Positions 1-10,942 of a DNA stretch of 64,000 nt are shown piece by piece. The notes below the pieces were generated by a model. That model ran no database searches, was not told the DNA's origin, and saw nothing but the letters and a program-made list of their open reading frames with translations. This DNA comes from Laguncularia racemosa (taxonomy: Eukaryota; Streptophyta; Magnoliopsida; Myrtales; Combretaceae): positions 27,112 through 91,111 of the forward strand of contig JBBMOL010000224.1 of assembly GCA_037954665.1 (NCBI GenBank), in the 5' to 3' direction. The number at the start of each line of letters is the position of its first letter. Within the stretch, counting starts at the first letter, position 1. The translations under genes were made by a program, and so were the position numbers.

Positions 1-132
1 ACTCTTCGACAGCACAAGCAAAAACAAGCAAGTGATTATCCCACTAAACGGTCTTCTCGTGTGGGATGCACTAAGAATGAGCGGTCTCTTTTTAAGTGGA
101 TGTCTTCGTTGCCGCAACAATCGACCAGGTAA
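1..132 (+). CDS. C-terminal tail of an unrecognised protein (partial)
   Basis: Frame 1 is open from the first base to a TAA at 130-132, giving 43 codons rich in Lys, Arg, Gln and Ser and ending in SLPQQSTR. Composition and codon use look protein-like compared with the AT-rich DNA that follows, so I read it as the last exon of a gene entering from the left. An alternative is that the exon ends at base 128, because AG|GTAAAA there could be a splice donor; the following bases would then be intron rather than 3' UTR. I do not recognise the family and no domain can be assigned to so short a piece. Confidence 0.35.
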   Translation, partial: TLRQHKQKQASDYPTKRSSRVGCTKNERSLFKWMSSLPQQSTR

Positions 133-2080
133 AAGTCCGATTGATGCACTTCAAACTAGGGGACAATAACTGTAGTTTTCTTCTTCAAAGTTCAAAATAT
201 GTCATCTAGAAACTCTTGAAAAATTTACAAGTTTTACTAGATACTCTATATCTTGTAAATTTCACAATGGTGCAAGTTTGAAGGATGGTTTTGGGTGCAA
301 TAGGATAAGTTTTAGCTCTAAAATTTGATAACTTATACTTTACAAAGCATGATACAAATAAGGCAGTATATCTTATTCATTCTATACCTGCTCACCTCTA
401 GTGTACATGGCCGCTAACACTTAGGTGGTCATATCAACACAGTGAATGTAGTTAGGGATTGTCATAGTGACTTCTTTTAAATTAAATGTGGTTATCAATA
501 TTTTTAGTGTATTTTAATAAAGACATATGTAATATGTTGTTTTGGTTGTATATTTCTTATATTATTAAGCTAATAAGACTTTAATAATCTCTTTATCTCT
601 AATTACATAATTTTAACTTTATTCACATCCCATTTATCTTTTCTCTTTCTCCTATATTCAGTCTCTCTATATTAATACTCTTTGTATATATCTATATCTA
701 TATTTATATTATTTTTATATATTCTATTAAGGTAATATGACTTTATTCATCTTTATATCTCCAATTATATGGTTTTAATATAATTTTTTTCCACACCTAT
801 TAGTCTTCTATCCTTCTCCCATATTCTCTCTCTGCTTATTATTACTCTCCATATCTATGTCTTCTCTATTATTAAGCCAACAAAGCTTTATTTGTCTTCA
901 TATCTCTTATTATATATTTGCATATTATTATATATTATTAAGCACATAAAATTTGTATCATATTTTGAAGATTCTTTACTCTTGTAGCAATATATGTATT
1001 GGCGTCTTTTTATATTTACATGTATTTTATGTATTTATTTATTTATCTTTTTTACATCAGGACATAAAGTAAGATTTGCAATTTATATTTATTATTGATT
1101 TATCAAATATATAATTTTTAGCTCACTTAAAATATATATATATATTGCCAACTTCATCGGATTTGATTGTTGGATTGCATATAGGACTAGGTCAGTCTAC
1201 TGTCTCGATTCAGGATCTCCATATCATCGCTACTTAGACCTAAATGGAACTGGTGAATCAATTAGCAGACAGGATTTGACGTATTGGCAATTAATATGAA
1301 GATACTAAATAAAATTAAGATAATAATGATGTAATTAACGGGCCAAATCCATCTGACATATATTTTCATCCGCATTCCATTCGCTATATGGGCAATTCCA
1401 TTCTATTTTCAAGTGTAAGCTGGTAACTCTTGTTAGTGTTTATATTTTTAAATCAAATTCAATGTATGTTTAATTAGTGTTTAATTCTTATTGGTGTAAA
1501 AAAAATGTATAAAATTAAATAGAAATGGCCAATAATCAAGTTGCAATGCAATTGTATTTACTTATATTATAATCGTATTTTCATGTTGTGTGTCATATTA
1601 TATATTGTATTTTTCTTTTATAATCATATTCCTAATTATGTTGTATCCTATGTTATGTTAGTGGTTGTCAACCCTAAATAACAAGGCAATATCAATTTAT
1701 CCATTACCTCACATTTAATTTTACTCACTGTTATATTCATTTTCAAATGATTACTTAACTTTCTTTGACTAGATTGATTTTTTTCTTTTTTACTAATTGA
1801 TTACTTGACTTCATCTGACTACATTGATTATTTTAGAGATAAGCTAATGTAGTCACTAATGTGTGGGAAGATTAAATGACATGACTTATTGATATGCTGA
1901 CTTGTGGCTCAAGTTCTTAAAAGCTAGTGATAGAAAATGCATGCATATATTCTTCTCTTGAGTTATATAGCTATATGTTATTAGTGTCTAAACTCACTTC
2001 ATGAGTGCCTTGTGAAAGCCACCAAGTACTATGCATTTATATAAATGCCTTGTCAAACCCTTGAGCTAGATAATTCTTTG
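133..2080. other. AT-rich intergenic DNA
   Basis: No convincing coding exon is seen here. The first few hundred bases could be the 3' UTR or an intron of the gene ending at 132. A diverged tandem repeat lies near 564-960. The stretch 2056-2081 matches 25 of 26 bases with exon DNA of the WAK-like units at 55.56 kb. Confidence 0.5.
564..960. repeat. Diverged tandem repeat, about 145-162 bp unit
   Basis: Three successive blocks begin with ATTAAG at 564, 726 and 871. They run through the same order of landmarks: an ACTTTAAT/ACTTTATT run, a TATCTC..AATTA run, ACATCCC/ACACC, then pyrimidine-rich TCTCTC before ATTACTC. A fourth start (937) is a stub. Divergence is high, so it is old. Confidence 0.5.
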
Positions 2081-2084
2081 CAAT

Positions 2085-2306
2085 TTATTCTTGCAATGCT
2101 ATAGATGGGCCTGTAGGCTTGACTGGTTCTTTCTCATCCTCATCCTCATCCTCTTCTCCAACACCCTCCATAACTGTCATGACACTCTTATTAGGACATT
2201 GAGCGGCCATATGCCCAAATCCCATGCATTTAAAACATTTAATTTGGCGCAATTTCCCACTAGTTGTTCCTGGTACAGTCTGCTTAACATCAGTACCTCG
2301 TCTTGT
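2085..2306 (-). pseudogene. Ty3/gypsy gag nucleocapsid fragment
   Basis: On the minus strand an open stretch between two stops encodes a CCHC zinc knuckle, CFKCMGFGHMAAQCP (C-x2-C-x4-H-x4-C), followed by a Glu/Asp-rich tract. This layout is usual for the nucleocapsid end of plant Ty3/gypsy gag proteins, where the knuckle binds genomic RNA. No start codon, capsid domain or protease is attached, so this is an isolated remnant. The LTR-like DNA at about 2407-2950 lies to its right, but whether they belonged to one element cannot be told. Confidence 0.7.
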
Positions 2307-2406
2307 CTATTAAGTTACATTGTAGCAACAATAGTAGTAAGTTCCTGAAGTAAAATCTACACTTGTTTTAAATCACATTGTCATTGCCTCATATTTAACT
2401 CTATGA

Positions 2407-2950
2407 ATGTTGTTCATTTCCTATAAAAGAGAAAGAAGCTCCAAAATTTTGACACTTGCTATCTTTCAAAAGGTGCACAAAAGAATTCTCATTTAATTGT
2501 TATTGAACTTAATTGTAGAGGATACTTTAGTTCTCCTCTTTGTTTATTTGATTGTTCTTGTGAGTAATTGAGAGTTGTTTATCACTATAGTTAAGTGATT
2601 AGCTTATTGTGAAAGCTAGGGAGACTTAGCAGTGGGACTTTGCCAAAGTGTTGATGTGTTTGTACTCTCAATTTGATTTTTGGTATAGTGAAGCTCAACT
2701 GGTTGAGACAATCGGGTCCTTAGCATGGAGCTGGAAGAGAGGACGTACACGCAAGGCGAAACCTCTATACATCACTAAGCCTGATTTTCTCTCTCTCCAT
2801 TTTTTATTTAATTGCATGCTTATTATTTATTTGTTGCTCATGCCATTAGAATTTCCCTTCAAGAGTGTTTTGATAAAGTTGAGAAAAATTTAAATTTTCA
2901 ATAATTAATCAATCCACCCCCCTCTCTTGATTAATTCAACGGGACCAACA
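2407..2950 (+). mobile_element. Probable copia-type LTR end (solo or truncated)
   Basis: The right end reads like the R-U5 part of a plant Ty1/copia LTR. There is a CTCTATACATC TATA-like box near 2767, then CTCTCTCTCC, then a stretch with CCACCCCCCTCTCTTG, and a terminus GGGACCAACA at 2941-2950. The 80-bp array starts immediately afterwards, so the LTR appears inserted in that array. No PBS follows, so it is a 3' or solo LTR. The left edge (TGTTGTTC near 2407) is a guess. Confidence 0.45.
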
Positions 2951-3367
2951 CTTCCAGTTGTTGATTAGTCAGCTCATAAGAGCACTGTCCTAAATATTTT
3001 TCTTTTGAGGTTGCTAGTCTCGTAAGAAGCTCCCTATTATCGATTAGTTAGATCATAAGAGTACTTTCCTAGACAATCTCTTCGTTAAGGTTGCTAGTCT
3101 AGTGAGTTGCTTCTTATCATTAGTTAGTTAGCTCATAAGTTCACTTTCCTAAACAATTTCTTTTTTAGGGTTACTAGTCATGTAAGCTGCTTTTTATTAT
3201 CTATTAGCCAGCTTATAAGAGCACTTTCCTAAACAATCTACTCTTTAAGGTTACTAGTTTGGTGAGACGCTTTTTGTTGTTAGTTAATCAACTCATAAGA
3301 GCACTTTCCTAGACAATGTCTTTTTTAAGGCTGCTAGCCTAATGAGACACTTCCTATCGTTGGTTGT
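2951..3367 (+). repeat. 80-bp tandem array, left part (3' region of outer Ogre copy)
   Basis: Five diverged units of about 80 bp, each with GCTCATAAGAGCACTTTCCT, then AAGGTTGCTAGTCT and CTTCCTAT. The same units continue on the other side of the inner Ogre element at 18030, so the array was one block before that insertion. The same repeat occurs in reverse orientation inside the inner element. Confidence 0.85.
3363..3367. repeat. Target-site duplication of inner Ogre (left copy)
   Basis: GTTGT here and GTTAT at 18025-18029 flank the element and differ at one base. Joining the flanks across one copy restores an ordinary 80-bp unit boundary, which supports a 5-bp target duplication. Confidence 0.7.
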
Positions 3368-5480
3368 TGTCGAGTCTAATTTTTTATTTTTCCATTTATA
3401 TTCCTAATCCGATTTATACTAGACCCTATGCTCATCTAATATAAATCCTTGACTAGATTTTATTTTATCTTGGAGTCGCCACCCAACTAAAGTTGGGAAA
3501 GATTACTGAATTAAAACTAATTAAGCGGATTAATCCTAATTTGGATAACTAGTCAACGAAATTTCCTCTTTTCATTTTTGTGAAAGAGGGAAGGGAAACC
3601 AGAGTTTCTGGATTCGGGAGCTAACCTATTAAAACTTTAAAGTTACCACCTTATTCTTTTGAAATTTGAACCATATTCTCATGTTTTTTATTGTTGTTTA
3701 TTATTTTATTATTTTATTATTTATTTATTGAAACGACTCATACTAGTTGGAAAATGATTTTTTTATTCTTTTTTAAGTTGCCTCATAAGGGTGCCTACGT
3801 ACTTGCTATTCATGATCAAACAAGCCGTAGTTTGCTTTTTATAAAAGTTTTAGTGGGTTTGTTAATTTTAATTATGAAAATGCTTCGAGTTAAAATTCAT
3901 TATTATTTTCAAAATTTGGAAAAAATCTAAGCCTAAGCTTTATTATTATTATTATTTTTTAAGTTTGATTTAAGGAAAAACCAATTTCAGATTTATTTTT
4001 AAAAAGAAATTTTTCTAAGTGATAAAAATAGTTTATTATTATTATTATTTTATTATTTTTACTTATTTTTTTACCTTGATTATTAAGCTATCTCTATTTA
4101 ATTCTGCTTTTATTATTATTTTTTATTTTTTATCATTTTTTTATTTTTTTTATTTTTTATCATTTATTGTTTATTATCTATTTATTTTTTCCTATTTTAT
4201 TTTATTTTATTATTTTTTATTTTCTTTTTTTGTATTATTTTAAATATTTTTTAACATTTTTATTATTTTATAATTTTTCTAATTTTTTATTATTTTATCT
4301 ATTATAAATTAAACATAAAAAAACTAATCTAAATTCTACCATTTTTCCTAATATTATTTTCTCATTTTGTCATTTTTGAATTATAAATAAATAAATAAAT
4401 AAGTAAATAAAATACAATAAATAAAATAAATGAACAAATAAATAAATAAAAATCCGACTTACCTAGGTACGGGCACGGTTTGCAAGTCGGGTCTGTCGGA
4501 TCAGATCGGATCGGGTCGAATTGGTTCAAACCGGGTGGCGGTTGGAGGTCCTTCAATGGCAGCGTTCCGACGACTTTTGAGGGCATTTAAAGGTGGCTTT
4601 CAAGTTTTCCAAGGATGGGTAATCCAATGGTGGTGGTGGATTTCTTCAGAAACGCCTCTTAGTGGTAGTTTAGAGATCGATCAGCGATCGCAGCTTGGAT
4701 GAACTTCAGTGAGGCTTTGATCTCTCTTATTTTCTCTCATTTCTGTTTTCTGATCCATGCTTTAGCTTCCTCCCCTCGAGTCTTATTTATAGACTCTCGA
4801 AACTAAGCTTGATAAGCTTGGATCTTCCTCGCCATTGAGACCCATCCTCATCCGTTTTGTTTTTTGTTTTTGATTCGTGTTTATCTTTGATTTTTGTTAA
4901 GATTAATGTTAATTTGATGGCGTTTATCCTATTTTAGTTAAAAATCTACTGGATTTGTGCAAAAAATCGAATTAAAATGGCCAGATTTGATTTTTCCACT
5001 ACTGGCAACGATCTCGGACAAAGGTAGGAGACAAGCATGCGCCCAGTGCGTGTGTTTACGTTGTCTAATCAGTTGTTGACACGTATCTTGGGGATAGAAA
5101 AAAATTGCAAAACACGGATTTGCCTCCCCTGTGATTCGGTCCCCTAACCTTGCACCCCCCACGCGTACATGAGTCCGTGGTTCGGACCAGTTGGGCTAAC
5201 CCACTTTCTTGTTTTTTTATTAAACGCAATTTGCATATATGTGTTGCAATTTTTATTATTTTTATATTATTTTGAAATTCTAAAAATTTGTAAAAATTAT
5301 TTAACTCCTTGTCTTATTATTTCTATTATTATTTTCTAAAATTGAAATATTTTCCCTATTTATTTTATTTTTTTGAATATTTTTCCTTTATTTTTGCTAA
5401 ATTAGAAGAAAAGTTAAAAAATGAAGGAAAATGAAAATTGACCATTCTTAATTATTAAGGGCAAAAATGGAGTGTTTACA
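3368..5480 (-). repeat. 3' LTR of inner Ogre (left)
   Basis: Begins TGTCGAGTCTAA and ends GTGTTTACA. It pairs with the LTR at 15929-18024 along its whole length, including a long T/A-rich core near 4000-4320 and a GC-richer promoter and leader segment near 4450-5160. In element sense a TATAAATA box lies at 4784-4791. Confidence 0.92.
4784..4791 (-). promoter_or_regulatory. TATA box of Ogre LTR
   Basis: TATAAATA on the minus strand, preceded by GAGAGTC and followed by a purine-rich leader. The same box sits at the matching place in the other LTR (17367-17374) and in the solo LTR (46628-46635), so it is a conserved LTR promoter element. Confidence 0.65.
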
Positions 5481-6600
5481 GCTATCTCTCTTTGTGGTAA
5501 AGTTTAAAAAACTTAACTACAAAGACAAGAAAGACACTATTTTTTTGCCTACAGATTGAATGGATAACGTCATAGTTTGACTGGTTATTTGAAACTTGGT
5601 CTTAATAGGAAAATGCTTTATGAGCTAATAATCCCACAAGTGCTTTATGATGATTGGTATTACTCAGGGAATGGCCTTAAACAACATAACAACTTGAAAT
5701 AAGGTATCGTCTAGAAAAGTGCTATGTGGGCTAACTAATCGACGATAGGAAATATTTCAAGGATTGTTTAGGAGTGTGTTATTATGAGTGGAATAACTAA
5801 TGATAGGAAGCATCATGTTGGACTAGCAACCTTAAAGAGGAGATTATCTAAGGAAGCGCTCTTATGAGCTGGCCACCTACCAACAGAAGCGTCTGGCTAG
5901 ACTAGTGACTATTTTGGGGGAGAAATGCCTTCAAAGAGTGCTCTCATGAGCTGACTAATCGGTTATCTAGAAAAGTGCTCCTATGAGCTGACTAATTGGT
6001 AAATTAGAAAAGTGCTCCTACGAGCTAACCAATCGGTTATCTAAAAAAGTGCTCTTATGAGCTAACTAATCAATAAATTAGAAAAGTATTCCTATGAGCT
6101 AACTGATCGATAAATTATCTAGAAAAGTGCTCCTATGAGCTAACTAATCAATAAATTATTTAGAAATTTTCTCCTATGAGTTGACTAATTGATAAATTAT
6201 CTAGAAAAGTGCTCTTATGAGTTGCCTAATCGATAATTAGGAAGCATCTCTTTGGACTTGTAACCATAAGAGAGGGTATCTTAGGAAAGTGCCCCATTGT
6301 GGGCTAGCTAACCAATAGCGGGAAGCGTCTCCTTGGACTTGTAACCTTGAAGAATAAGTGTCTTGGAAGGTGCCCCTATGGGTTAACCTTGAGAGAGGAT
6401 GTTTAGGAAAGTGCCCCATTGTGAGCTAACTTTAAGAAAGTATAACAACGAAAGTGCTATATTATGGGCTAACTTTAGGTTATTGTATCTGAAAAGTGCC
6501 TGTAGTGGGTTGACTTTAGAAGGGTATATCTAGGAAAGTGCCCATTATGGGCTGACTTACCTAACACTTTTGAAAACTCTTATAGCGAACGGGTCAAATG
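5481..6600 (-). repeat. 3'-region tandem repeats of inner Ogre (reverse of the outer array)
   Basis: Between the integrase end and the 3' LTR lies the reverse complement of the 80-bp family, strongly rearranged. From 5948 there are four successive 37-bp units (to 6095) and then three 41-bp units (6096-6218), each beginning GAGCTRACTAAT and ending AAAGTGCTCCTAT. From 6240 to 6560 there are looser copies around AAAGTGCCCCATTGTGGGCTA. The last bases before the LTR, read on the minus strand (CACAAAGAGAGATAGC), are the likely polypurine tract. Confidence 0.85.
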
Positions 6601-7080
6601 ATTGATAAGAGATATCTTTTAGATTGTTTGTTTTAGAATATGTGATTCATGATGAATGATGGTTATTTACTCTACAATGCTTACCAATTTATCATGGATA
6701 TCAACTAAACAATTGAACCTTCGTGTTAGTTTGCTCCTTTTTTGCTTATTCTTGCTCCAAAACAGGGCTGAGGGTCTTGATGTACCTCCTTTCTTGTGAG
6801 CATGACTCTTGTGATTATGGTGTTATCCTATTAACGCACTAGGTTTAATGCTCAATAAATAGGTGGAATTATATTAACAAAATTATCGAGATTTATCATC
6901 ATTTTAAGGTGCATTATTTATTGTGAGGTGATGGGTAGTGTGCATATGAAGGTTTGTTTAACGATAGTTGATCAAGATAATCGATCATTCAGAGACATTA
7001 ACTTTGCTTGTAAAATGAACAAAAACTAAACTCAGAGAAATTTGTACTGAATATTGGCATTCATAAAAATTGGCAAAATC
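6601..7080. other. Non-coding spacer of inner Ogre
   Basis: It lies between the integrase C-terminus and the tandem repeats. No open reading frame or recognisable repeat is seen. Confidence 0.5.
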
Positions 7081-8390
7081 TCAATTTTCTTGCCTAAGGA
7101 TAGTACATCTTAACAGCATCCATATTAATGGGTCTCTCAATTCTGGACCATCCATTTGAGTTAATATTAAATCTCCTCCTGATAACACCTTTTTTACAAC
7201 ATATGGGCCCTCATAGTTAGGGGTAAACTTCCCTCTTGGATCTTGAACATTTAGGAGAACTTTCTTTAGCACCAAATCTTCTTCCTTAAAACATCGAGGT
7301 TTCATTTTCTTATTGAATGCTCGGGCCATTCTTTGTTGATAGCATTGGTAGTGACATAATGTAGTGATTCTTTTTTCGTTGATCAAATTCAACTGATCAA
7401 GCCTCTTCTTTACCCAATCTAACTCATTTAACTACGCTTCTGATAAGATCCTAAAGGATGGTATTTTGACTTCAACCGGTAGAACTGCCTCAGTACCATA
7501 TACTAGAGAATATGGGGTAACTCCAATAGATGTTGGAATTGAGGTTCTGTAAGCCATGAGGGCGAATGGTAGCATCTCATGCCAGTCTTTGTAAGTGATT
7601 GTCATATTTTCAATGATTCTTTTGATGTTCTTGTTGACTGCTTCCATTGCCCCATCCATTTAAGGTCGGTAGGGAGTTTAATTTCTGTGGTTTATATGGA
7701 ACTGTTAACACAAATTTGTCATTGACTTGCTATTGAGGTTGGTACCATTGTTGGTGATAATTGACTCAAGAACTCCGTATCGAGCTATTATGTCCTTCTT
7801 TAGGAATTGAACTATTATCCCTTTCGTGACGTTGGCGTATGAAGAAGCCTCTACCCACTTGGTGAAGTAATCGATGGCTACCAGTATGAATTTTTGACCA
7901 TTGGACGCTTTTGGAGTAATTGGGCTAATGATGTCGATCCCCCACGTGGAGAAAGGCCATGGTGTGGACAACGAATGAAGTTCTTTAGGCGGGGCATTTA
8001 TTCGGTTTGCATAAACTTGACACAAGTGACAGTGCTTGACATATTTGATACAATCTGATTCCATGGTTAACCAATAGTAGCCCATTCTCATGATTTTTCG
8101 GGCCAACATGTATCCGTTCATTTAAGGTCCACATACTCCTTCATGCACTTCTTTCATTAGTTCACATGCCTCTCTTTTACCTACGCATCTTAATAAGGTG
8201 GTATTAGGTGATCTTCTATAAAGCATAGGCCCATTTAATAAGAAATGACTTGTTAACCTTTTGAGTGTTCTTTGGTCATTTTTGCTAGCCATTTCAAGGT
8301 ATTTGCTCTCTTTGAGAAAAGTTTTGATATCATAATACCGAGGCTTATCATCTTGTGTTTTTTCGATTACTAGACAGTAGGCGGGCTGAT
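7081..8390 (-). pseudogene. Ogre integrase (broken)
   Basis: Integrase inserts element cDNA into the host genome. Three open pieces follow one another: 8121-7705 (zinc-binding end with HCHLC, then the catalytic core), 7659-7432 (rest of the core) and 7392-7081 (C-terminal GPY-type domain with YEGPYVVKKVL). The first catalytic Asp is present in WGIDIISPI. The second is replaced by Asn in IITNNGTN (residue 124 of the first piece). The Glu in MEAVNKNIKRI is present. Stops separate the pieces and the first zinc-ligand part upstream of 8121 is in a stop-interrupted frame. No chromodomain follows, as expected for the Tat/Ogre lineage. Confidence 0.9.
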
Positions 8391-8392
8391 TT

Positions 8393-8825
8393 TTAATTTC
8401 TATTTTTAATGGTTGGACTTCGGCTCCCCCTTGTTATCTGAATCATAGATGCTAGTGTGGTGAGTGCATCTACGAACTTATTTTGAGTTCTCGGGATGTA
8501 TGTGATGGTGACTGCTTCGAATTCATCGATCAACTCTATCAAATGTTGATGGTATGGTACCGATTTGGGGTCTTTAGTTTTATATTCCCCTCTTGTTTGT
8601 AATATGATGAGTGAAGAATCTTCGTATACTTCTAATTCACGGATTCCCATATGACAAGCCATTTTGAGGCGAAGGATGCATGCCTCATATTTCGCGATAT
8701 TATTAGTATATGGAAATGTGAGTCTCATTGCTGAAGGGAATTGTGTTCCTCATGGTGATATTAACACCGCCCCAATCCTACAACTAAATACATTGGCAGC
8801 TCCATTAAAGAACATCTTCCATTTA
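8393..8825 (-). pseudogene. Second (archaeal-type) RNase H of Ogre/Tat
   Basis: After the usual RNase H and a linker rich in Glu and Gln, a second RNase H fold begins at WKMFFNGAANVF and continues after a stop as TNNIAKYEAC, VYEDSSLIILQ and NKFVDALTTLAS. This additional domain is known from the Tat/Ogre lineage of plant Ty3/gypsy elements and is the strongest lineage marker here. The first acidic residue of the active site, normally Asp in FFDGA, is Asn. The Glu of AKYEAC and the later two Asp residues are kept. A stop at about 8750 breaks the domain, so it is inactive as written. Confidence 0.85.
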
Positions 8826-9580
8826 GGGCTTTGTTCTATCTTGTAGTCTTCTGTTGGTTCGTCCTCCATTGTTAATATGTTTTCATGAAGGAATTGGGCT
8901 TGCGATTCTTGGGGATCTCTCTCAATTGGGTATTCTGCTAATTGATTGGCTAAAGATTGCCCTTTTATCGAATTTTGATTTATATATGTGATATCAAATT
9001 CTGATAAAAGCATTTTCCATTTGGAGATTCTCCCTAACAAAACGAGCTTCTTTGCCAAGTACTTAAGAAGATCGTGTCTTGTCAGCAACTCAATGGGATA
9101 GTAAAGGGTATATTGCCTATGCATGACCCAAATCAAAGCACAGCAAGTCCTCTCTATTTTAGAATACCTCTGTTCCCCGTCTGTGAACTTCTTGCTCAGA
9201 TAGTATATAGAACATTCTCTCCCCTTATCTTTTTGTCCCGGCATGCACCCCATGGATTCAAGGAGTATTGTGAGGTATAAGAATAAGGGCTTTCTTTGTT
9301 TTGGAACTATTAAGACCGGATGATTTGTGAGATAGTCTTTGATCATTCTGAATACTTCTTTACATTCATCGTCCCATTCTACCGTGGCATTCTTTTTTAG
9401 CAGACGGAATAGTGGGCGGCATTTATCTGTGAGCTGTGAGATGAAACGAGCTATATAATTCAATCTTCTGAGCAAACCTCTCACCTCTTTAATAGTGCAT
9501 GGAGAGGGCAGTTTCAATATGGCCTTTACTTTGTCAGGGTCGATTTTAATGCCTTTTCGGCTTATGACAAACCCCAACAA
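8826..9580 (-). pseudogene. Ogre RT connection and first RNase H
   Basis: A single open frame starts at the RT palm/thumb boundary (MLGFVISRKGIKIDPDKV) and runs through the thumb (VRGLLRRLNYIARFIS) into the Ty3-type RNase H. In the RNase H, YLSKKFTDGEQRYSKIE and the region up to LLKYLAKKL correspond to the usual YLSK..E...Y and TDH..LKYLL blocks; here the TDH-like triplet is TRH. This is the longest intact piece of the pol region, but it lacks an in-frame link to the RT core upstream. Confidence 0.88.
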
Positions 9581-10406
9581 CTTGCCTGTTGTAACCCAAA
9601 AAGTGCACTTTTCAAGGTTTAATTTGAGTTAGAACTTTCTTAGTTGTTTGAACAATTTCCTCAGGATAGCTGCATGGCTTTCTTCTCTTATAGACTTAGC
9701 TATCATATCGCCGACGTATACTTCGACTTCTTAATGCATCATGTTATGAAGTATCGCGACCATAGCTCTCCAATACGTTGCCTCGGCATTTTTCAAACCA
9801 AAGGGCATAACTTTGTAACAAAAGGTTCCCCATATTGTGATAAAGGTTGTTTTAGTTTTATCTTCTTCAGCCATTTTTATCTGATTATATCTTGAGAAAC
9901 CGTTCATAAATGAGAAGAGATGGTTTCCTGCGGTATTATCTACCAAGACGTTGATGTGAGGTAGAGGGAAATTGTCTTTTGGCGTGGCTTGATTTAAGTC
10001 TCGAAAGTCTACACATACTCGTACTTTCCCATTCTTTTTTAGAACGGGAACTATATTTGCGACCCATTTCGGGTAATCTGACACCTCAATGAATCCCATT
10101 TCTAGTAGCTTTTTGACTTCCTCTTTAATCTTTAGTAAGATGTTAGGCCTAAATCTTCTCAATTTCTATTTCTTAGGTTTGACATCTTCTCTCATGGGAA
10201 GCTTGTGAACTACTATTGATTGGTCGAGTCCTAGCATGTCAACATACGACTAGGAGAATACATCTGCATGTTTAGTCAATAGCTTGATTATCTCGCGCTT
10301 TTGCTCGACACTCAAATTGGCCCCAATCTTGAGGTTTTTGGGTTCCTCGATGTTTCTTAGATTTACTATCTTCATCGGCTCGTCGATTGAAATCTTACTT
10401 TGTTCA
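9581..10406 (-). pseudogene. Ogre reverse transcriptase core (broken)
   Basis: Reverse transcriptase copies element RNA into DNA. The open piece at 10162-9731 carries the fingers and palm: YPKWVANIVPVLKKNGKVR, CVDFRDLNQATPKDNFPLPH and YKVMPFGLKNAEATY. The motif A aspartate is Asn (SFMNGFSRYNQI, residue 87). The YVDD box is YVGD, on the minus strand near 9705-9725, just beyond a stop. Two of the catalytic aspartates are therefore lost. Upstream of the piece a stop-interrupted frame still shows the conserved LLTKHADVFS segment preceding RT. Confidence 0.9.
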
Positions 10407-10942
10407 TTTTTTTCCAATTTTCTCGTATTATTTTGTGGTCAAGGACATCGCCTCCAATGGCTGACCTAGTAGTGTTGGAAACGATATCGGTGTTTTCATT
10501 ACTTACCTGCGCGAAATGTCCCTAACATTCGACAGTAAAGAATCTATGGGTAAAGTGAAGCGAGAGCATGTATATATAAGCAAAAGGAATAAGTTGTAAT
10601 TTATTGAATATGAAAAATAACCACAATAAAAATTTGTTTAATAATTGTTCCCTATCATTGAGCTGACTTAATGTTATCAATAGGATAATAGAACCAATTA
10701 TTAAGAGCTGGATGCCGATCAGACGTGTGAGAGGCTAAACCTTCATTGCTGACGTCGGTTTCACTTATCCTTAGCTCTTGAATGGTAGTTGCTTGCTTGA
10801 ATGATTGTTGGAGGGATGGAAAATGCATCCGGGTATCGCTTGGCTTCTCTTTCTTTCTGCCTCTGATACCTCTTGCTTGTGCCTCTTCCTAAGATATAGG
10901 AATACACCCTAGCCCAAACGTCCCTTGTTGTCCTTCCTTGAA
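10407..10942. other. Ogre protease-RT spacer, coding-poor
   Basis: Between the protease and RT frames there are about 0.5 kb with stops in all minus-strand frames. Members of the Ogre group are known to carry an intron between the gag-pro and RT parts. A donor-like GCAG|GTAAGT occurs on the minus strand at 10510-10501, but it lies toward the RT side, and I cannot define a matching acceptor, so no intron is called. Confidence 0.4.

Noticed and set aside
4019..4243. Open frames made of Phe, Tyr, Leu and Ile in T-rich DNA (also 16588-16954 and 3691-3930)
   Set aside because: They lie in the low-complexity core of Ogre LTRs, differ between LTR copies and have no domain; open only because the DNA is T-rich.
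5948..6218. Regular repeats that could suggest a CRISPR-like array
   Set aside because: Units are contiguous, without unique spacers, and are part of a plant retrotransposon; there are no cas genes.
6237..6419. Open frame with repeated PLL/THRGTFQD segments
   Set aside because: It reads across the tandem repeats in the 3' region of the Ogre element; the periodic peptide only mirrors the repeat.
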